Position numbers and translations under genes: made by a program
In this document: positions 32,748-42,150 of the stretch, piece after piece
How positions within the stretch are numbered: the stretch's first letter is position 1
Layout: each line of letters starts with the position of its first letter
Source of the DNA: Hyphomicrobiaceae bacterium
Lineage (GTDB): Bacteria > Pseudomonadota > Alphaproteobacteria > Rhizobiales > Aestuariivirgaceae
Assembly: GCA_900298995.1 (NCBI GenBank)
Contig: OMIC01000002.1
Span: forward strand, 1 to 64,000
Length of the DNA stretch: 64,000 nucleotides
Direction: 5' to 3'
The notes under the pieces: model-generated
The model's input: only the letters and a program-made list of their open reading frames with translations
The model's database searches: none
Told to the model about the DNA's origin: nothing

Positions 32748-33920
32748 TCAGGGCGGTGAAGTGGCCCAAGGAATGCCGTTCATGCCTATCTTGAAGCCGA
32801 GGTCATAGAGTGCCTGCATATAGTCCGGGTCGAAGGGCGTTGGCTCCTTCATCGTGAAGCTGTCTGGGATCCAGATGGCGCGGAAGGCAATGCCATCCCT
32901 CTGGGCATTGGCATACATGCGGTAGAGGTCGCCGATACCCTGGGTCTTGATCAGAGTGCTGATGGACTTTCCGACGATCGAAGCCAGCTTGGGCTTCACC
33001 GTGCTGTATTCCGGCGTCACCTTCCCATTGCGCAGTACATAAAGCGTGCGCTTCACCTTGCCGCGCTTCAGTTTCCTGTCGTTTTCCTTCACCGAGAAAC
33101 TGGATGGGAAAAGGAATGCCTGGTTGCTGGTGCCGCCGTCGACATGGATTTCATCATAGGTCTGGCCGTCTGCGGTCACCGAGATGTTCACGGGTGGGAA
33201 GATGCCCGGTATGGAAGCCGAGGCCACCAGAATATCCTGTATGAGCTTGGTGCGCCCGGGAACGCCGCTCTCGGCAATGGCGCCGATATCCCATACAACC
33301 GGACGCTCGGCATCGAGATTGGTGGTGCCGATGAGCAGCCGTCGGCCACGGGCCTGCTCACGGGCGATGGCCTCGACCATGCTGTCCGTGACATACCGCG
33401 AGACGAGTGCGCGCAGGGGCGAATTGTCGGCGACGGAGGACGAGCTGATGATGCTCAGAACGCCCTTCTTCCTGTAGATGTTCTCACCCGAGATTTCTGT
33501 ATAGGCCTCGGTCAGGAGCTTGTCATAGGGTGGGCCGAGAAAGGCAAAGGGGGCGATGAGCGATCCGGTGCTCACGCCTGTGACAATGCTGAATTCCGGC
33601 CGCGTGCCCGCCTTGGTCCAGCCGGAGAGCAGTCCCGCACCAAACGCCCCGTTGCTGCCACCGCCGGAAATCGCCAGATAATCGCGCTGGGTGGGCGAGA
33701 GCCCGGCCGCCTTCTGCTGAGCGGCGATGGCTGCGACGGTCTCGATGGAGATTTCATTCCCATCATCACCCCAGTACCTTATCCGGCCATAGCCCGGAAC
33801 CGCCGACCGGGCCACCAGAGGCTCGGGCACGGGATCGCGCAGTGACTCGACCGTTGGGCCTGCACAGGCAAGCAACGTGAGGCCCAGCATGGCCAGTATC
33901 GTGATCTTGAGGATTTTCAA
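32748..33920 (-). CDS. Patatin-like phospholipase lipoprotein
   Basis: A 390-aa predicted lipoprotein with the lipobox LTLLAC (Cys about 19). The patatin domain shows the oxyanion Gly-rich loop SGGGSNGAFGAG (about 85-96), the nucleophile motif GVSTGS (GxSxG, about 114-119) and the catalytic Asp in HVDGG. It should be a serine acyl hydrolase acting on lipids in the periplasm or at the outer membrane. It lies upstream of the OmpA-like gene on the same strand, 47 bases apart, so the two may be co-transcribed. Confidence 0.88.
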   Translation of the reverse strand: MKILKITILAMLGLTLLACAGPTVESLRDPVPEPLVARSAVPGYGRIRYWGDDGNEISIETVAAIAAQQKAAGLSPTQRDYLAISGGGSNGAFGAGLLSGWTKAGTRPEFSIVTGVSTGSLIAPFAFLGPPYDKLLTEAYTEISGENIYRKKGVLSIISSSSVADNSPLRALVSRYVTDSMVEAIAREQARGRRLLIGTTNLDAERPVVWDIGAIAESGVPGRTKLIQDILVASASIPGIFPPVNISVTADGQTYDEIHVDGGTSNQAFLFPSSFSVKENDRKLKRGKVKRTLYVLRNGKVTPEYSTVKPKLASIVGKSISTLIKTQGIGDLYRMYANAQRDGIAFRAIWIPDSFTMKEPTPFDPDYMQALYDLGFKIGMNGIPWATSPP

Positions 33921-34073
33921 ACCGCGGACACCCTTGGGAGAGGCCTTATAGCGCCCAGCCGCCTATTTTGGAAACAGGAACGTCGCAACTTGCAGCCTAT
34001 GACCCGGACAGGAGGGGGTGGCCACAGAATCAACAGATTGCTATGGTGAACTCAAAATAACAGGAGTAGAAAC

Positions 34074-34286
34074 ATGAAGATCCGTTTGATCACTGCCGTG
34101 CTCGCTTGTCTTGCGGGCATGGTCCCGACCGGCGCCAGCTTTGCCGACCGCACACCGGCCCAGCAGTCGCTCTATCAGCAGGCAACCAAGGACTGTAACG
34201 GCCCTCACTACCCCTGCGGTGCGCGCCCCTACATCAACTATTCAGGCGGCTGGTGGGGTTGCGTGGAACCGCGCTCCTGCAGGTAG
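34074..34286 (+). CDS. Small secreted four-cysteine protein
   Basis: A 70-aa protein with a signal peptide (about residues 1-24, ending GASFA-D) and a mature part of about 45 residues holding four cysteines (41, 48, 63, 69), enough for two disulfides, plus an aromatic patch NYSGGWWGC. Function unknown; I half-recall similar small proteins in rhizobia, with no role known to me. An AGGAG-like site (caggag) lies ten bases upstream of the ATG. The aminotransferase TTG start follows the stop after seven bases. Confidence 0.75.
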   Translation: MKIRLITAVLACLAGMVPTGASFADRTPAQQSLYQQATKDCNGPHYPCGARPYINYSGGWWGCVEPRSCR

Positions 34287-34293
34287 AACGTCC

Positions 34294-35397
34294 TTGACGG
34301 CGCCGCTGTTTACCCAACTCGTCGAAACGCTTCCGTCTTCGGTCCCCTTTGTGGGGCCGGAGGCGCTTGAGCGGCGCACCGGCACGCGGTTCAGGGCGCG
34401 CATCGGCGCCAACGAAAGTGTATTTGGGCCTTCGCCCGGAGTTGTGGAGGCCATGCGTGCCGCTACTCCCGACATGTGGCAGTACTGCGATCCCGAGAAC
34501 CACGATCTGCGGAACGCCCTGGCGGATCATCTGGGCGTTGAGCCTGCCAATGTCATGGTCGGCGAGGGAATTGACGGGCTGTTCGGCTACGCCGTGCGGC
34601 TGTTCGTCGAACCCGGCGTTGCGGTGGCCACCTCGCGCGGCGCCTATCCGACATTCAATTTTCATGTCCAGGGCTTTGGCGGGCGTCTGGTGATGGCGCC
34701 CTACGTGAATGATCGCGAAGACCCCGCCACGCTGCTGTCAGTTGCACGCCAGGAGAAGGCACGGCTCATCTATTTCGCAAATCCTGACAATCCGATGGGC
34801 GGATGGTGGGACGCAGCGGCTGTCGAGGGCCTCATCGCCGCCCTGCCGGCCAACACGGTGCTGATGCTGGATGAAGCCTATGGCGAATTTGCGCCGCCGG
34901 GCACGTTGCCGCCGCTCGATGTATCCAACCCTGCGGTTCTCCGATTCCGCACTTTCTCCAAAGCTTACGGACTGGCGGGCATGCGGCTTGGCTATTGCAT
35001 CGGCCACGCCAGCGTGATCAGCGCCTTTGACAGGATCCGCAATCACTTCGGCGTGACCCGCATGGGCCAGGTAGCAGGGCTGGCCGCTCTCAGGGATCAG
35101 GACCACCTCGAACATGTCGTGCTGCGCGTTGCAGAGGCACGCGAGGCGATCGGCCAGATCGCTCGTGACAACGGGCTTACGGCCCTGCCCTCGGCGACCA
35201 ATTTCGTGGCAGTCGACCTGGGGCGTGACGGAGACTACGCTCGCCGTGTGCTCGAGGCGCTCGGTGCGGCCGGTGTCTTCGTGCGCATGCCCGGTGTTGC
35301 GCCGCTCAACCGCGCCATCCGGATCACGGCAGGTCGGCCGGAAGACCTTCGCATACTTGCGGCGGAACTGCCGCGGGCGCTGACGGCGGCAGGCTGA
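34294..35397 (+). CDS. PLP-dependent aminotransferase (HisC-like, class I/II)
   Basis: A 367-aa fold-type I aminotransferase. Visible marks are IGANESVFGPSP near residue 35, the IYFANPDNPMGGWW segment (substrate Asn), MLDEAYGEF with the PLP-binding Asp, and the Schiff-base lysine in FRTFSKAYGLAGMRLGY split around Lys about 222. Related proteins resemble histidinol-phosphate aminotransferase, but the true substrate is unclear. I place the start at a TTG (34294), seven bases after the preceding stop, because it gives the usual N-terminus LVETLPSSVPFVGPEALE; the frame continues upstream only as a shadow of the small secreted gene. Confidence 0.85.
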   Translation: MTAPLFTQLVETLPSSVPFVGPEALERRTGTRFRARIGANESVFGPSPGVVEAMRAATPDMWQYCDPENHDLRNALADHLGVEPANVMVGEGIDGLFGYAVRLFVEPGVAVATSRGAYPTFNFHVQGFGGRLVMAPYVNDREDPATLLSVARQEKARLIYFANPDNPMGGWWDAAAVEGLIAALPANTVLMLDEAYGEFAPPGTLPPLDVSNPAVLRFRTFSKAYGLAGMRLGYCIGHASVISAFDRIRNHFGVTRMGQVAGLAALRDQDHLEHVVLRVAEAREAIGQIARDNGLTALPSATNFVAVDLGRDGDYARRVLEALGAAGVFVRMPGVAPLNRAIRITAGRPEDLRILAAELPRALTAAG

Positions 35398-35430
35398 CGC
35401 CCACCGCCATCCGATCATTGAGCGTTGATG

Positions 35431-36033
35431 TTACTTCTTCGCCAGCTTGGCTGCGATCTCCGCCACATGTCGACCCTGAAAGCGTGCGCCATCGAGCTCA
35501 TGCTGGGCGGGCTGACGGCTGCCGTCCGAATTGGTGATGGTGCTGGCACCATAGGGCGAACCGCCACGGATCTCGTCAACGCCTGATTGCCCGGCCCAGG
35601 CATAGGGCAGGCCGACGACAACCATGCCATGATGCAGCATGGTGGGGATGAAACCCAGAAGGGTCGATTCCTGACCGCCATGCTGGGTCGCTGACGATGT
35701 CATGGCCGAGCCTACCTTGCCGGCCAGCGCCTGCGTGGCCCAGAGCGACCCTGTCTGATCGATGAAATTGCGCATCTGTGAAGCCATGGTCCCGAAGCGG
35801 GTGCCGCATCCGAAGATGATGGCATCATAGTTGGCAAGCTCTTCAGGCTTGGCGATGGGCGCCTTCTGGTCGAGCTTCATCCAGGCGGCCTTGGCGACAT
35901 CCTCCGGCACCAGCTCGGGAACGCGTTTCACATCCACCTGGGCGCCCGCCTGTTGCGCACCCTCAGCAGCGGCATAGGCCATCTGCTCCATATGCCCCCA
36001 GGCCGAATAGTAGAGAACGAGAACCTTGGTCAT
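35431..36033 (-). CDS. wrbA: NAD(P)H:quinone oxidoreductase, WrbA type
   Basis: A 200-aa flavodoxin-like FMN enzyme that reduces quinones by two electrons, avoiding semiquinones. The FMN phosphate loop is [14 protein letters not shown] near the N-terminus; other marks are [16 protein letters not shown] and [11 protein letters not shown], both standard in WrbA. It overlaps the upstream VOC dioxygenase-like gene by four bases (ATGA), so the two form a small operon likely to handle quinones or catechols. Confidence 0.95.
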   Translation of the reverse strand: MTKVLVLYYSAWGHMEQMAYAAAEGAQQAGAQVDVKRVPELVPEDVAKAAWMKLDQKAPIAKPEELANYDAIIFGCGTRFGTMASQMRNFIDQTGSLWATQALAGKVGSAMTSSATQHGGQESTLLGFIPTMLHHGMVVVGLPYAWAGQSGVDEIRGGSPYGASTITNSDGSRQPAQHELDGARFQGRHVAEIAAKLAKK

Positions 36034-36536
36034 GACGTCTTCCTTTCATGTTGCGTGTTGATGAGGTCGTTGAGGTCGAGGCGCTGCGTCACCATGGCGA
36101 GGCTGCCATCCGGTGTGCGCGGCCACTGGTCCTGAGGCTTGTCCCAGTAGAGTTCGATGCCGTTGAAGTCGGGGTCATGAAGGTAGAGCGCCTCCGACAC
36201 GCCATGATCCGACGCGCCATCCAGCGGAAGCTTGTGGGCGATGAGGCGTTTCAGGGCATCCGCGAGATCAGCCCGCGTAGGATAGAGGATTGCCACATGG
36301 AACAGACCCGTGGTCCCGGGTGGCGGCGGCTGCCCGCCCTCGCTCTCCCAGGTATTGAGCCCGATGTGATGATGATATCCGCCGGCAGAGACAAAGGCCG
36401 CCTGGCGGCCATACATCTGCTGCAGTTCAAAACCCAGGACATCACAATAAAAATCGAGCGATCTCTGTATGTTGGCAACTTTCAGATGCACATGGCCGAT
36501 ACGGGCCTGCGGGGCGATGGGCTGGGCAGAGATCAT
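36030..36536 (-). CDS. VOC-family ring-cleavage dioxygenase-like protein
   Basis: A 168-aa protein with paired beta-alpha-beta-beta-beta modules of the vicinal oxygen chelate fold. Expected metal ligands are His in IGHVHLKV, His in GLFHVAIL and Glu in GIELYWDKP. It resembles the CatE/MhqA group of catechol-2,3-dioxygenase-like enzymes. The start at 36536 gives a normal N-terminus and has AAAGGAAAAGG upstream; the frame reaches 36794 only as noise. A palindromic site lies upstream (36553-36572), and wrbA is coupled downstream, a pairing seen in quinone-stress operons. Confidence 0.85.
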   Translation of the reverse strand: MISAQPIAPQARIGHVHLKVANIQRSLDFYCDVLGFELQQMYGRQAAFVSAGGYHHHIGLNTWESEGGQPPPPGTTGLFHVAILYPTRADLADALKRLIAHKLPLDGASDHGVSEALYLHDPDFNGIELYWDKPQDQWPRTPDGSLAMVTQRLDLNDLINTQHERKTS

Positions 36537-36552
36537 GGCCCTTTTCCTTTCT

Positions 36553-36572
36553 GTAACTATTTTCGTTACGAA
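36553..36572 (-). promoter_or_regulatory. Putative operator of the VOC-wrbA operon
   Basis: Two overlapping palindromes: GTAAC and GTTAC arms seven bases apart (36553-36569), and the perfect TTCGTTACGAA (36562-36572). They lie 17-36 bases upstream of the VOC start codon. AT-rich compared with its surroundings. MarR- or HxlR-type quinone sensors use sites of this general shape, but no regulator gene is adjacent. Confidence 0.5.
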
Positions 36573-36705
36573 TATAGGAGCGCCCAAATCCATCTGCAAG
36601 CCCCGTTTCCGTGTTCCGCCCGCAAAGCGGTGGATGATTGCTCCGCGCGCTTGAATTCCCCGGTCGCATTTCGCAAAACGAGACGCATTCAACAGGAGAC
36701 AAGCC

Positions 36706-37353
36706 ATGGCTGGGTCGGACCTTCCCAAATCACTCGTCGTGGTCGCCCATCCCCTCATCCTGCACAAGCTCACCCTGATGCGTGACAAGCACACGCCCTC
36801 GGCCGTTTTTCGCCAGCTGCTGCGCGAGATCAGCCTGTTGCTGGCCTATGAGGTGGCGCGCAATCTGCCGATCACAACGCAGACCATCGAGACGCCGCTG
36901 GCCGAAATGGAAGCCCCCATTCTCAAGGGCAAGAAACTGGTGATCGTCTCGATCCTGCGCGCTGGCAACGGACTTCTCGAGGGCATGCTCGATCTCATGC
37001 CGTCAGCGCGCGTTGGCCACATCGGTCTCTACCGTGACCCGAAGACACTGCAGCCCGTGGAGTATTACTTCAAGGTTCCCTCCGACATCGAGGAGCGCCC
37101 GGTCATCGTGGTGGACCCCATGCTGGCGACAGGCAATTCCGTGGCCTATGCCATCAGGAAGCTGAAGGAACGCGGGGCAAAGGACGTCAGGCTCGTGTGC
37201 CTGCTGTCAGCACCAGAGGGCATCCGGCGCGTGGCAGCGGAACATCCCGACGTCCCGATCTACACGGCCGCAGTCGACAGCCACCTCAACGATCATGGCT
37301 ATATCGTGCCGGGGCTCGGCGACGCCGGCGACCGCATGTTCGGAACCAAGTGA
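36706..37353 (+). CDS. upp: Uracil phosphoribosyltransferase
   Basis: A 215-aa salvage enzyme that makes UMP from uracil and PRPP. The PRPP loop [11 protein letters not shown], the flexible-loop region [12 protein letters not shown], and the C-terminal uracil-binding [20 protein letters not shown] are all present. GGAG lies a few bases upstream of the ATG at 36706. Monocistronic as far as I can see; a weak inverted repeat (CCAAT...ATTGG near 37390-37407) follows. Confidence 0.96.
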   Translation: MAGSDLPKSLVVVAHPLILHKLTLMRDKHTPSAVFRQLLREISLLLAYEVARNLPITTQTIETPLAEMEAPILKGKKLVIVSILRAGNGLLEGMLDLMPSARVGHIGLYRDPKTLQPVEYYFKVPSDIEERPVIVVDPMLATGNSVAYAIRKLKERGAKDVRLVCLLSAPEGIRRVAAEHPDVPIYTAAVDSHLNDHGYIVPGLGDAGDRMFGTK

Positions 37354-37446
37354 AAATTTACCATAGGCCACGACAACCCGTCTGCATCACCAATTGAAAA
37401 CCATTGGCGTCTAGCCTCCCGGTCTCACGCTGCGAGGTCGGGACAG

Positions 37447-37917
37447 ATGACGGTGGAACCGCCAACAAGCAATGAGCCGGCCGGCCGCACGCCGCTCAGG
37501 CTGGAGGGGCCCGATGGCAGGCGTCCACGCCTCCTGCTGGCCGAGGACTGCGACCCGGTGCGGATCGTCACTGCCGCCATGATGAAGGCAATGGGCTGTG
37601 ATGTGGATACGGCTATCCATGGCGAACAGGCGGTCCGCAGTGCTGCCGAGAACAGCTTCGACGTGATCGTGCTGGATATCGAAATGCCGATCATGGACGG
37701 CATTGCGGCGGCGCGGCTGATACGCGGCATGGGCGGACCCGTGTCGGAAACGCCACTGATGGCGCTTTCGGCGTTCCTGGCCGATTCGGCGCGCGGCAGC
37801 GCCTGGCACGACACCTTTGACATCGCCCTGCCCAAGCCCGCCAACCGCAACGAATTGCACCAGGCGCTGAAGGCGGCGCTGACACGTCCGAAATCCGCCG
37901 TGTCTGGCGGCGCATAG
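37447..37917 (+). CDS. Single-domain response regulator (CheY-like)
   Basis: A 156-aa receiver protein with no output domain. After a Pro-rich leader of about 25 residues come the acidic pair LLLAEDCDP, the phosphoacceptor Asp in VIVLDIEMPIMDG (about residue 77), the Ala/Ser switch in MALSAF and the conserved Lys in ALPKPAN. It should relay phosphate from a histidine kinase, perhaps a hybrid kinase encoded elsewhere; no kinase is adjacent. Start at the ATG at 37447. Confidence 0.88.
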   Translation: MTVEPPTSNEPAGRTPLRLEGPDGRRPRLLLAEDCDPVRIVTAAMMKAMGCDVDTAIHGEQAVRSAAENSFDVIVLDIEMPIMDGIAAARLIRGMGGPVSETPLMALSAFLADSARGSAWHDTFDIALPKPANRNELHQALKAALTRPKSAVSGGA

Positions 37918-37922
37918 GCTGT

Positions 37923-38084
37923 TCAGCGCGGCGCAGTCTTCGTGTCGAGTTCAGATTCGAGAGACTTGAGCATGTGGAGCAATTCGCTCAGTTCCGGGCT
38001 CAATGCCGCCTTGCGCTTTCCAGCCGGGTTCTGCCGGGTGTCCTGAACCGTCATTGTGCCAGCCTCTTCCATACTCGCATCCAC
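37923..38084 (-). CDS. Small hypothetical protein (53 aa)
   Basis: A 53-aa polar protein with an N-terminal disordered half and a C-terminal helix with the pattern ALSPELSELLHMLKSLESEL. The start is a GTG at 38084 with AGGAG seven bases upstream (38092-38096); an ATG four codons in is also possible. It is convergent with the response regulator, six bases from its stop. I do not recognise it. The strong binding site and helix pattern support a real gene. Confidence 0.5.
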   Translation of the reverse strand: MDASMEEAGTMTVQDTRQNPAGKRKAALSPELSELLHMLKSLESELDTKTAPR

Positions 38085-38326
38085 ACGTATTCTCCTGCCA
38101 TCCCGTTAAGGACCCGCTAAACGCACGAGGACATCCCGGTGTCCGCACCATTGCCAGCTGATCCGGCAGGTGCGCGGCTGCAATTGGGCCTGATTGTGGC
38201 ATCGTGCATGAAAAGTGAAGATCTGCCTCCGCTTCCTGCAAACAAGAACTGGTGGCAGACAACATGCGTTTCGCGCTAATGTGCAACTTCGCAAGTCATG
38301 ACATCGCAACACGGAGGAACTGAAGA

Positions 38327-38779
38327 ATGAAGATGAAGTATGCCCGGACGGGTGTGTTCGCCAGCGCAATGGCGCTTCTTCTGGCCTCGCCGGCCATAGC
38401 AGCCGACAACCCCATCGAGGCTCGCCAGGCCTGCATGAAGGCCAACACCCAGATGATGAAGATGATGGTGCCGGTCATGAAGGGCGATCAGGCCTTCGAC
38501 AAGGCGGCCATTGACGCAGTCATGGCACAGGCTGGCGAAGCCTGCGCCGGCTGGGACAATTGGTGGGGCGAAGACACCAAGCCCGGTGGCGCAATCAAGA
38601 CCGAGGCCAAGGCCGAGATCTGGTCGGACAAGGCTGGCTTTGATGCCGCGGCTGCGGCTTACGGTCAGGCTTTTGCGGCGGTGAAGGCGGCGGCTGACGA
38701 GGCTGCATTCAAGGCGGCCTTCCCGGCGCTCGGCGGCAGCTGCAAGGGCTGCCACGAAAAATACCGCCAGGCTGACTGA
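38327..38779 (+). CDS. Cytochrome c'
   Basis: A 150-aa periplasmic class II cytochrome c. The signal peptide ends SPAIA-A (about residue 25); four helices follow and the haem site CKGCHEKYR is near the C-terminus (about residues 139-147), as in cytochrome c' and not c-556 by the CxxCHxxYR pattern. Such proteins bind NO and are common in photosynthetic and denitrifying proteobacteria. GGAGG precedes the ATG by eight bases. The 240-bp upstream space holds no gene and no FNR-type site that I can see. Confidence 0.9.
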   Translation: MKMKYARTGVFASAMALLLASPAIAADNPIEARQACMKANTQMMKMMVPVMKGDQAFDKAAIDAVMAQAGEACAGWDNWWGEDTKPGGAIKTEAKAEIWSDKAGFDAAAAAYGQAFAAVKAAADEAAFKAAFPALGGSCKGCHEKYRQAD

Positions 38780-38794
38780 CCGGAACGCCGCGTC

Positions 38795-39499
38795 TCACAC
38801 GGGCGCGGCGAACCCTTCGCCGGCCATCCAGCGATCGATCGCAGCGGCCGTCTCCTCAGGATATTCGAGGGACGGGAAATGGCCGCAATCGGGCAGTTCG
38901 ACATAGGAACCGCGCGGCAGGGCGGCGGCCATCTGCCGTCCATCGTCTGCGGGCGAGAATTTGTCGTGCTGGCCCCACAGCATCAGGGCCGGACAGGCGA
39001 TTTCTCCCAGTCGCGGCCACAGATCGCCGCGCCGTGCCAGCGCATCCGACTGGCGGGTCATCACACCCGGTCCGACGCGGGCACACATCGCAATGAAGGA
39101 ATCGCGGGCCGCCGCTCCCCTCGGTCCCGGCAGGTGGGAGATCATGGCACCCATCTCGGCTGCCACCTGGCTAGCCTCTCCGGTCCGCAGCCTTTCCGAA
39201 CGCCGGAGGCCCGCCTGCGGGTCAGCAACCGGTCCGGCGCCGGCGCCGATCACCACAAGCCCGCGCACCCGGCCGGGAGCCGCCAGCGCTGTTTCAAGCG
39301 CCACGCGGCCTCCGAAAGATGTCCCGAGAATGACGAAGCTGTCCGGCGCCCGGGCAAGGACCTGCGCCACGCAGTGCGCGAGATCGCTGCCATCGGCCAG
39401 TATCGTGGTGCTGAGCACATTCGCAGGCAGATGGGATGCCACCGCCGCATAGAGCCCCGCATCGCATCCGAAGGCGGGGATCATCACAAGATCTGTCAT
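38795..39499 (-). CDS. Alpha/beta hydrolase
   Basis: A 234-aa alpha/beta-hydrolase. The nucleophile elbow GTSFGG (Ser about 61), the acid region LWGQHDKFSP and the catalytic His in PDCGHFPSLE make a full triad. It lacks a signal peptide. Related to the general carboxylesterase/BioH-like hydrolases; substrate unknown. Convergent with cytochrome c' and upstream of pnp on the same strand reading away from it. Confidence 0.85.
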   Translation of the reverse strand: MTDLVMIPAFGCDAGLYAAVASHLPANVLSTTILADGSDLAHCVAQVLARAPDSFVILGTSFGGRVALETALAAPGRVRGLVVIGAGAGPVADPQAGLRRSERLRTGEASQVAAEMGAMISHLPGPRGAAARDSFIAMCARVGPGVMTRQSDALARRGDLWPRLGEIACPALMLWGQHDKFSPADDGRQMAAALPRGSYVELPDCGHFPSLEYPEETAAAIDRWMAGEGFAAPV

Positions 39500-39526
39500 G
39501 TGCCCCGTCTTCGTCTGGTGTTGGCG

Positions 39527-41689
39527 TTACTCGCCTTGCGGCGCGCCGTCTCCGGCTGATCCGTCATCGGCAGCCTGCTTCTTCGAAATGTCTTCGCCCG
39601 TCGCCTGGTCAACCTGCTTCATCGAAAGGCGGACCTTGCCACGGTTGTCAAAGCCGAGAAGCTTGACCTTCACCGCGTCGCCCTCATTGACGACATCGGT
39701 GACCTTGGCCACGCGCCGCGGCGCAAGTTCGGAGACATGCACGAGGCCATCGCGCGAACCGAAGAAGTTCACGAAGGCGCCGAACTCGACGACCTTCACG
39801 ACCTTGCCGTCATAGATCTCGCCCACTTCCGGCTCGGAGACGATCGACTTGATCCACTTGACGGCAGCCTCGATCGAGGCCCCCGACGACGACGCGACCT
39901 TGACCGTGCCGTCATCCTGAATGTCGATCTTGGCGCCCGTCTTTTCCACGATCTCGCGGATGACCTTGCCGCCGGTGCCGATCACTTCGCGGATCTTGTC
40001 GGTGGGGATCTTCATGGTCTCGATGCGCGGCGCGTGCTCGCCGAGCGAGGCGCGGGCGCCGGTCAGGGCTTCCGCCATCTTGCCCAGAATGTGCATGCGG
40101 CCATCCTTGGCCTGCCACAGGGCGACCTTCATGATGTCCTCGGTGATGCCGGTGATCTTGATGTCCATCTGCAGCGAGGTGATGCCCTCGCCGGTGCCGG
40201 CGACCTTGAAGTCCATGTCGCCGAGATGGTCCTCGTCGCCCAGGATGTCGGAGAGCACGGCATAGCGCCCACCTTCCTTGATCAGGCCCATGGCGATGCC
40301 CGCACAGGGTGCCTTGAGCGGCACGCCCGCGTCCATCAGCGAGAGCGAAGAGCCGCAGACGGTTGCCATCGAGGACGAGCCGTTCGACTCGGTGATCTCG
40401 GAGACCACGCGGATCGTGTAGGGGAACTGGTCCTGCGCAGGCAGCAACGGGTGAATGGCGCGCCAGGCGAGCTTGCCATGACCGATCTCGCGGCGGCCCG
40501 TAGCGCCCATGCGGCCCGTTTCACCGACCGAGAAGGGCGGGAAATTGTAGTGCAGCATGAAGGTGCCCTTGGTCGTGCCGTCGAGCGAGTCGATGTATTG
40601 CTCATCCTCGCCGGTGCCGAGCGTAGTGACCACGAGCGCCTGCGTCTCGCCGCGCGTGAACAGCGCCGAGCCGTGGGTGCGCGGCAGCACGCTGGCTTCC
40701 GCCACGATCGGACGCACCGTCTTGGTGTCGCGGCCGTCGATGCGAAGCCCCGTGTCGAGAATGCTGTTGCGCACCACATCCTTTTCGAGGTGCTTGAAGG
40801 CCTCGCCGATCTTGTTGGCGGGCGGCGCATCGGGCTTGTCCTCGCCGGTGAGCGCGGCCATCACCTTGTCCTTCGCCTTGGCAACGGCCTCGTGACGCTC
40901 TTCCTTCCTCGCAATCGCGTAGGCGGCGCGCACATCGGCTTCGGCAATCGCCTTGACCTTGTTGTAGAGCGTCTCCTCGTCGGGCGGCGTGAAGTCACGC
41001 GGGCTGCGGGCCGAACGCTCGGCAAGGCGGATGATCGCCTCGATCACCGGCTGGAAGCCGCGATGGCCGAACATGACGGCGCCGAGCATGATCTCCTCGG
41101 AAAGCTCCTTGGCCTCCGACTCGACCATCAGCACGGCATCCTGCGTGCCGGCCACCACGAGATCGAGCGAGGACAGCTTCTGCTGCTCGATGGTCGGGTT
41201 CAGCACATATTCGCCGTTGATGTAGCCCACGCGCGCCGCGCCGATGGGACCCATGAAGGGAATGCCCGAGAGCGTGAGTGCGGCCGACGATGCAACCATC
41301 GCCAGAATGTCGGTGTCGTTCTCGAGGTCATAGGAGAGCACCGTGGCGATCACCTGCGTCTCGTTGCGGAAGCCCTCGACGAAGAGCGGACGGATCGGCC
41401 GGTCGATGAGCCGCGAGATCAGCGTCTCGCGCTCGGTCGGGCGGCCTTCACGCTTGAAATACCCGCCAGGAATCTTGCCGGCGGCATAGGTCTTTTCCTG
41501 ATAGTTGACGGTGAGCGGGAAGAAGTCGATCCCGGGCTTTGCCGAACGCTCGGCGACGGCAGTGGCCAGCACCGTGGTCTCGCCAAGCGAGGCAAAGACG
41601 GCGCCATCGGCCTGGCGGGCCACGCGGCCGGTTTCAAGGCGCAGCGTCTGGCCGGCCCATTCGATTTCCTCGACGTCGATATTGAACAT
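39527..41689 (-). CDS. pnp: Polynucleotide phosphorylase
   Basis: A 720-aa 3'-5' phosphorolytic exoribonuclease and degradosome partner. Two RNase PH domains (about 10-225 and 315-540) flank a helical domain; the phosphate-binding region GNGSS-type motif reads [12 protein letters not shown], and [11 protein letters not shown] marks the KH domain (about 555-615), followed by S1 (about 620-690) with IYDGKVVKV and FGAFVNFFG. Last gene of the rimP-nusA-infB block. A strong hairpin lies in its leader (41771-41794). Confidence 0.97.
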   Translation of the reverse strand: MFNIDVEEIEWAGQTLRLETGRVARQADGAVFASLGETTVLATAVAERSAKPGIDFFPLTVNYQEKTYAAGKIPGGYFKREGRPTERETLISRLIDRPIRPLFVEGFRNETQVIATVLSYDLENDTDILAMVASSAALTLSGIPFMGPIGAARVGYINGEYVLNPTIEQQKLSSLDLVVAGTQDAVLMVESEAKELSEEIMLGAVMFGHRGFQPVIEAIIRLAERSARSPRDFTPPDEETLYNKVKAIAEADVRAAYAIARKEERHEAVAKAKDKVMAALTGEDKPDAPPANKIGEAFKHLEKDVVRNSILDTGLRIDGRDTKTVRPIVAEASVLPRTHGSALFTRGETQALVVTTLGTGEDEQYIDSLDGTTKGTFMLHYNFPPFSVGETGRMGATGRREIGHGKLAWRAIHPLLPAQDQFPYTIRVVSEITESNGSSSMATVCGSSLSLMDAGVPLKAPCAGIAMGLIKEGGRYAVLSDILGDEDHLGDMDFKVAGTGEGITSLQMDIKITGITEDIMKVALWQAKDGRMHILGKMAEALTGARASLGEHAPRIETMKIPTDKIREVIGTGGKVIREIVEKTGAKIDIQDDGTVKVASSSGASIEAAVKWIKSIVSEPEVGEIYDGKVVKVVEFGAFVNFFGSRDGLVHVSELAPRRVAKVTDVVNEGDAVKVKLLGFDNRGKVRLSMKQVDQATGEDISKKQAADDGSAGDGAPQGE

Positions 41690-41770
41690 CTGTCTTTTCC
41701 TTCTGCCCTTCGCCGCCGCTTGAAAACGCGTTCACCACCACTCTGGGCGGCATCCCACATGGGCACATCG

Positions 41771-41794
41771 GACTCCGGCCCCATTGCCGGAGTC
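41771..41794 (-). promoter_or_regulatory. Strong hairpin between rpsO and pnp
   Basis: GACTCCGGC and GCCGGAGTC form a perfect 9-bp stem with a 6-base loop. Flanking CACCAC (about 41732) and GTGGTG (about 41799) could extend it into a longer stem. No U tract follows on the minus strand, so it is not a plain terminator. In E. coli the pnp leader hairpin is cut by RNase III and used for autocontrol by PNPase; the same role is inferred here. Confidence 0.65.
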
Positions 41795-41862
41795 ACCGTG
41801 GTGGGGACACGGGCGGCAGTTCGGTGATCCGCCCGCTCGTCACTTGATATCCCGTGAAACGC

Positions 41863-42132
41863 CTAGCGGCGGATCTCGAGACGCTTGATGAGCGTCTGGT
41901 AACGCTGATCATCGATGCGCTTCAGATAGTCGAGAAGCGAACGGCGCTTGCTCACCATGGTCAACAGGCCACGGCGGGAATGATTGTCCTTCTTGTGCGC
42001 CTTGAAGTGCTCGGTGAGATAGTTGATGCGTTCCGTGAGGATCGCAACCTGGACCTCGGGCGAACCGGTGTCGCCGGGCTTTGTGGCAAATTCCTTGACG
42101 AGCGCAACCTTGCGCTCTGGGGTCATGGTCAT
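41863..42132 (-). CDS. rpsO: 30S ribosomal protein S15
   Basis: An 89-aa primary 16S rRNA-binding protein. The whole family pattern is present: [17 protein letters not shown] split over residues 20-37, [16 protein letters not shown], and [12 protein letters not shown] near the C-terminus. It follows truB and precedes pnp, as in most proteobacteria. The ATG at 42132 is used; a second ATG two codons in is possible. Confidence 0.97.
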   Translation of the reverse strand: MTMTPERKVALVKEFATKPGDTGSPEVQVAILTERINYLTEHFKAHKKDNHSRRGLLTMVSKRRSLLDYLKRIDDQRYQTLIKRLEIRR

Positions 42133-42150
42133 TCGGTCATCTCCAAATGG

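Noticed and set aside
37390-37407. CCAAT...ATTGG inverted repeat after upp as a terminator
   Set aside because: The stem is only five AT-containing pairs and no U run follows.
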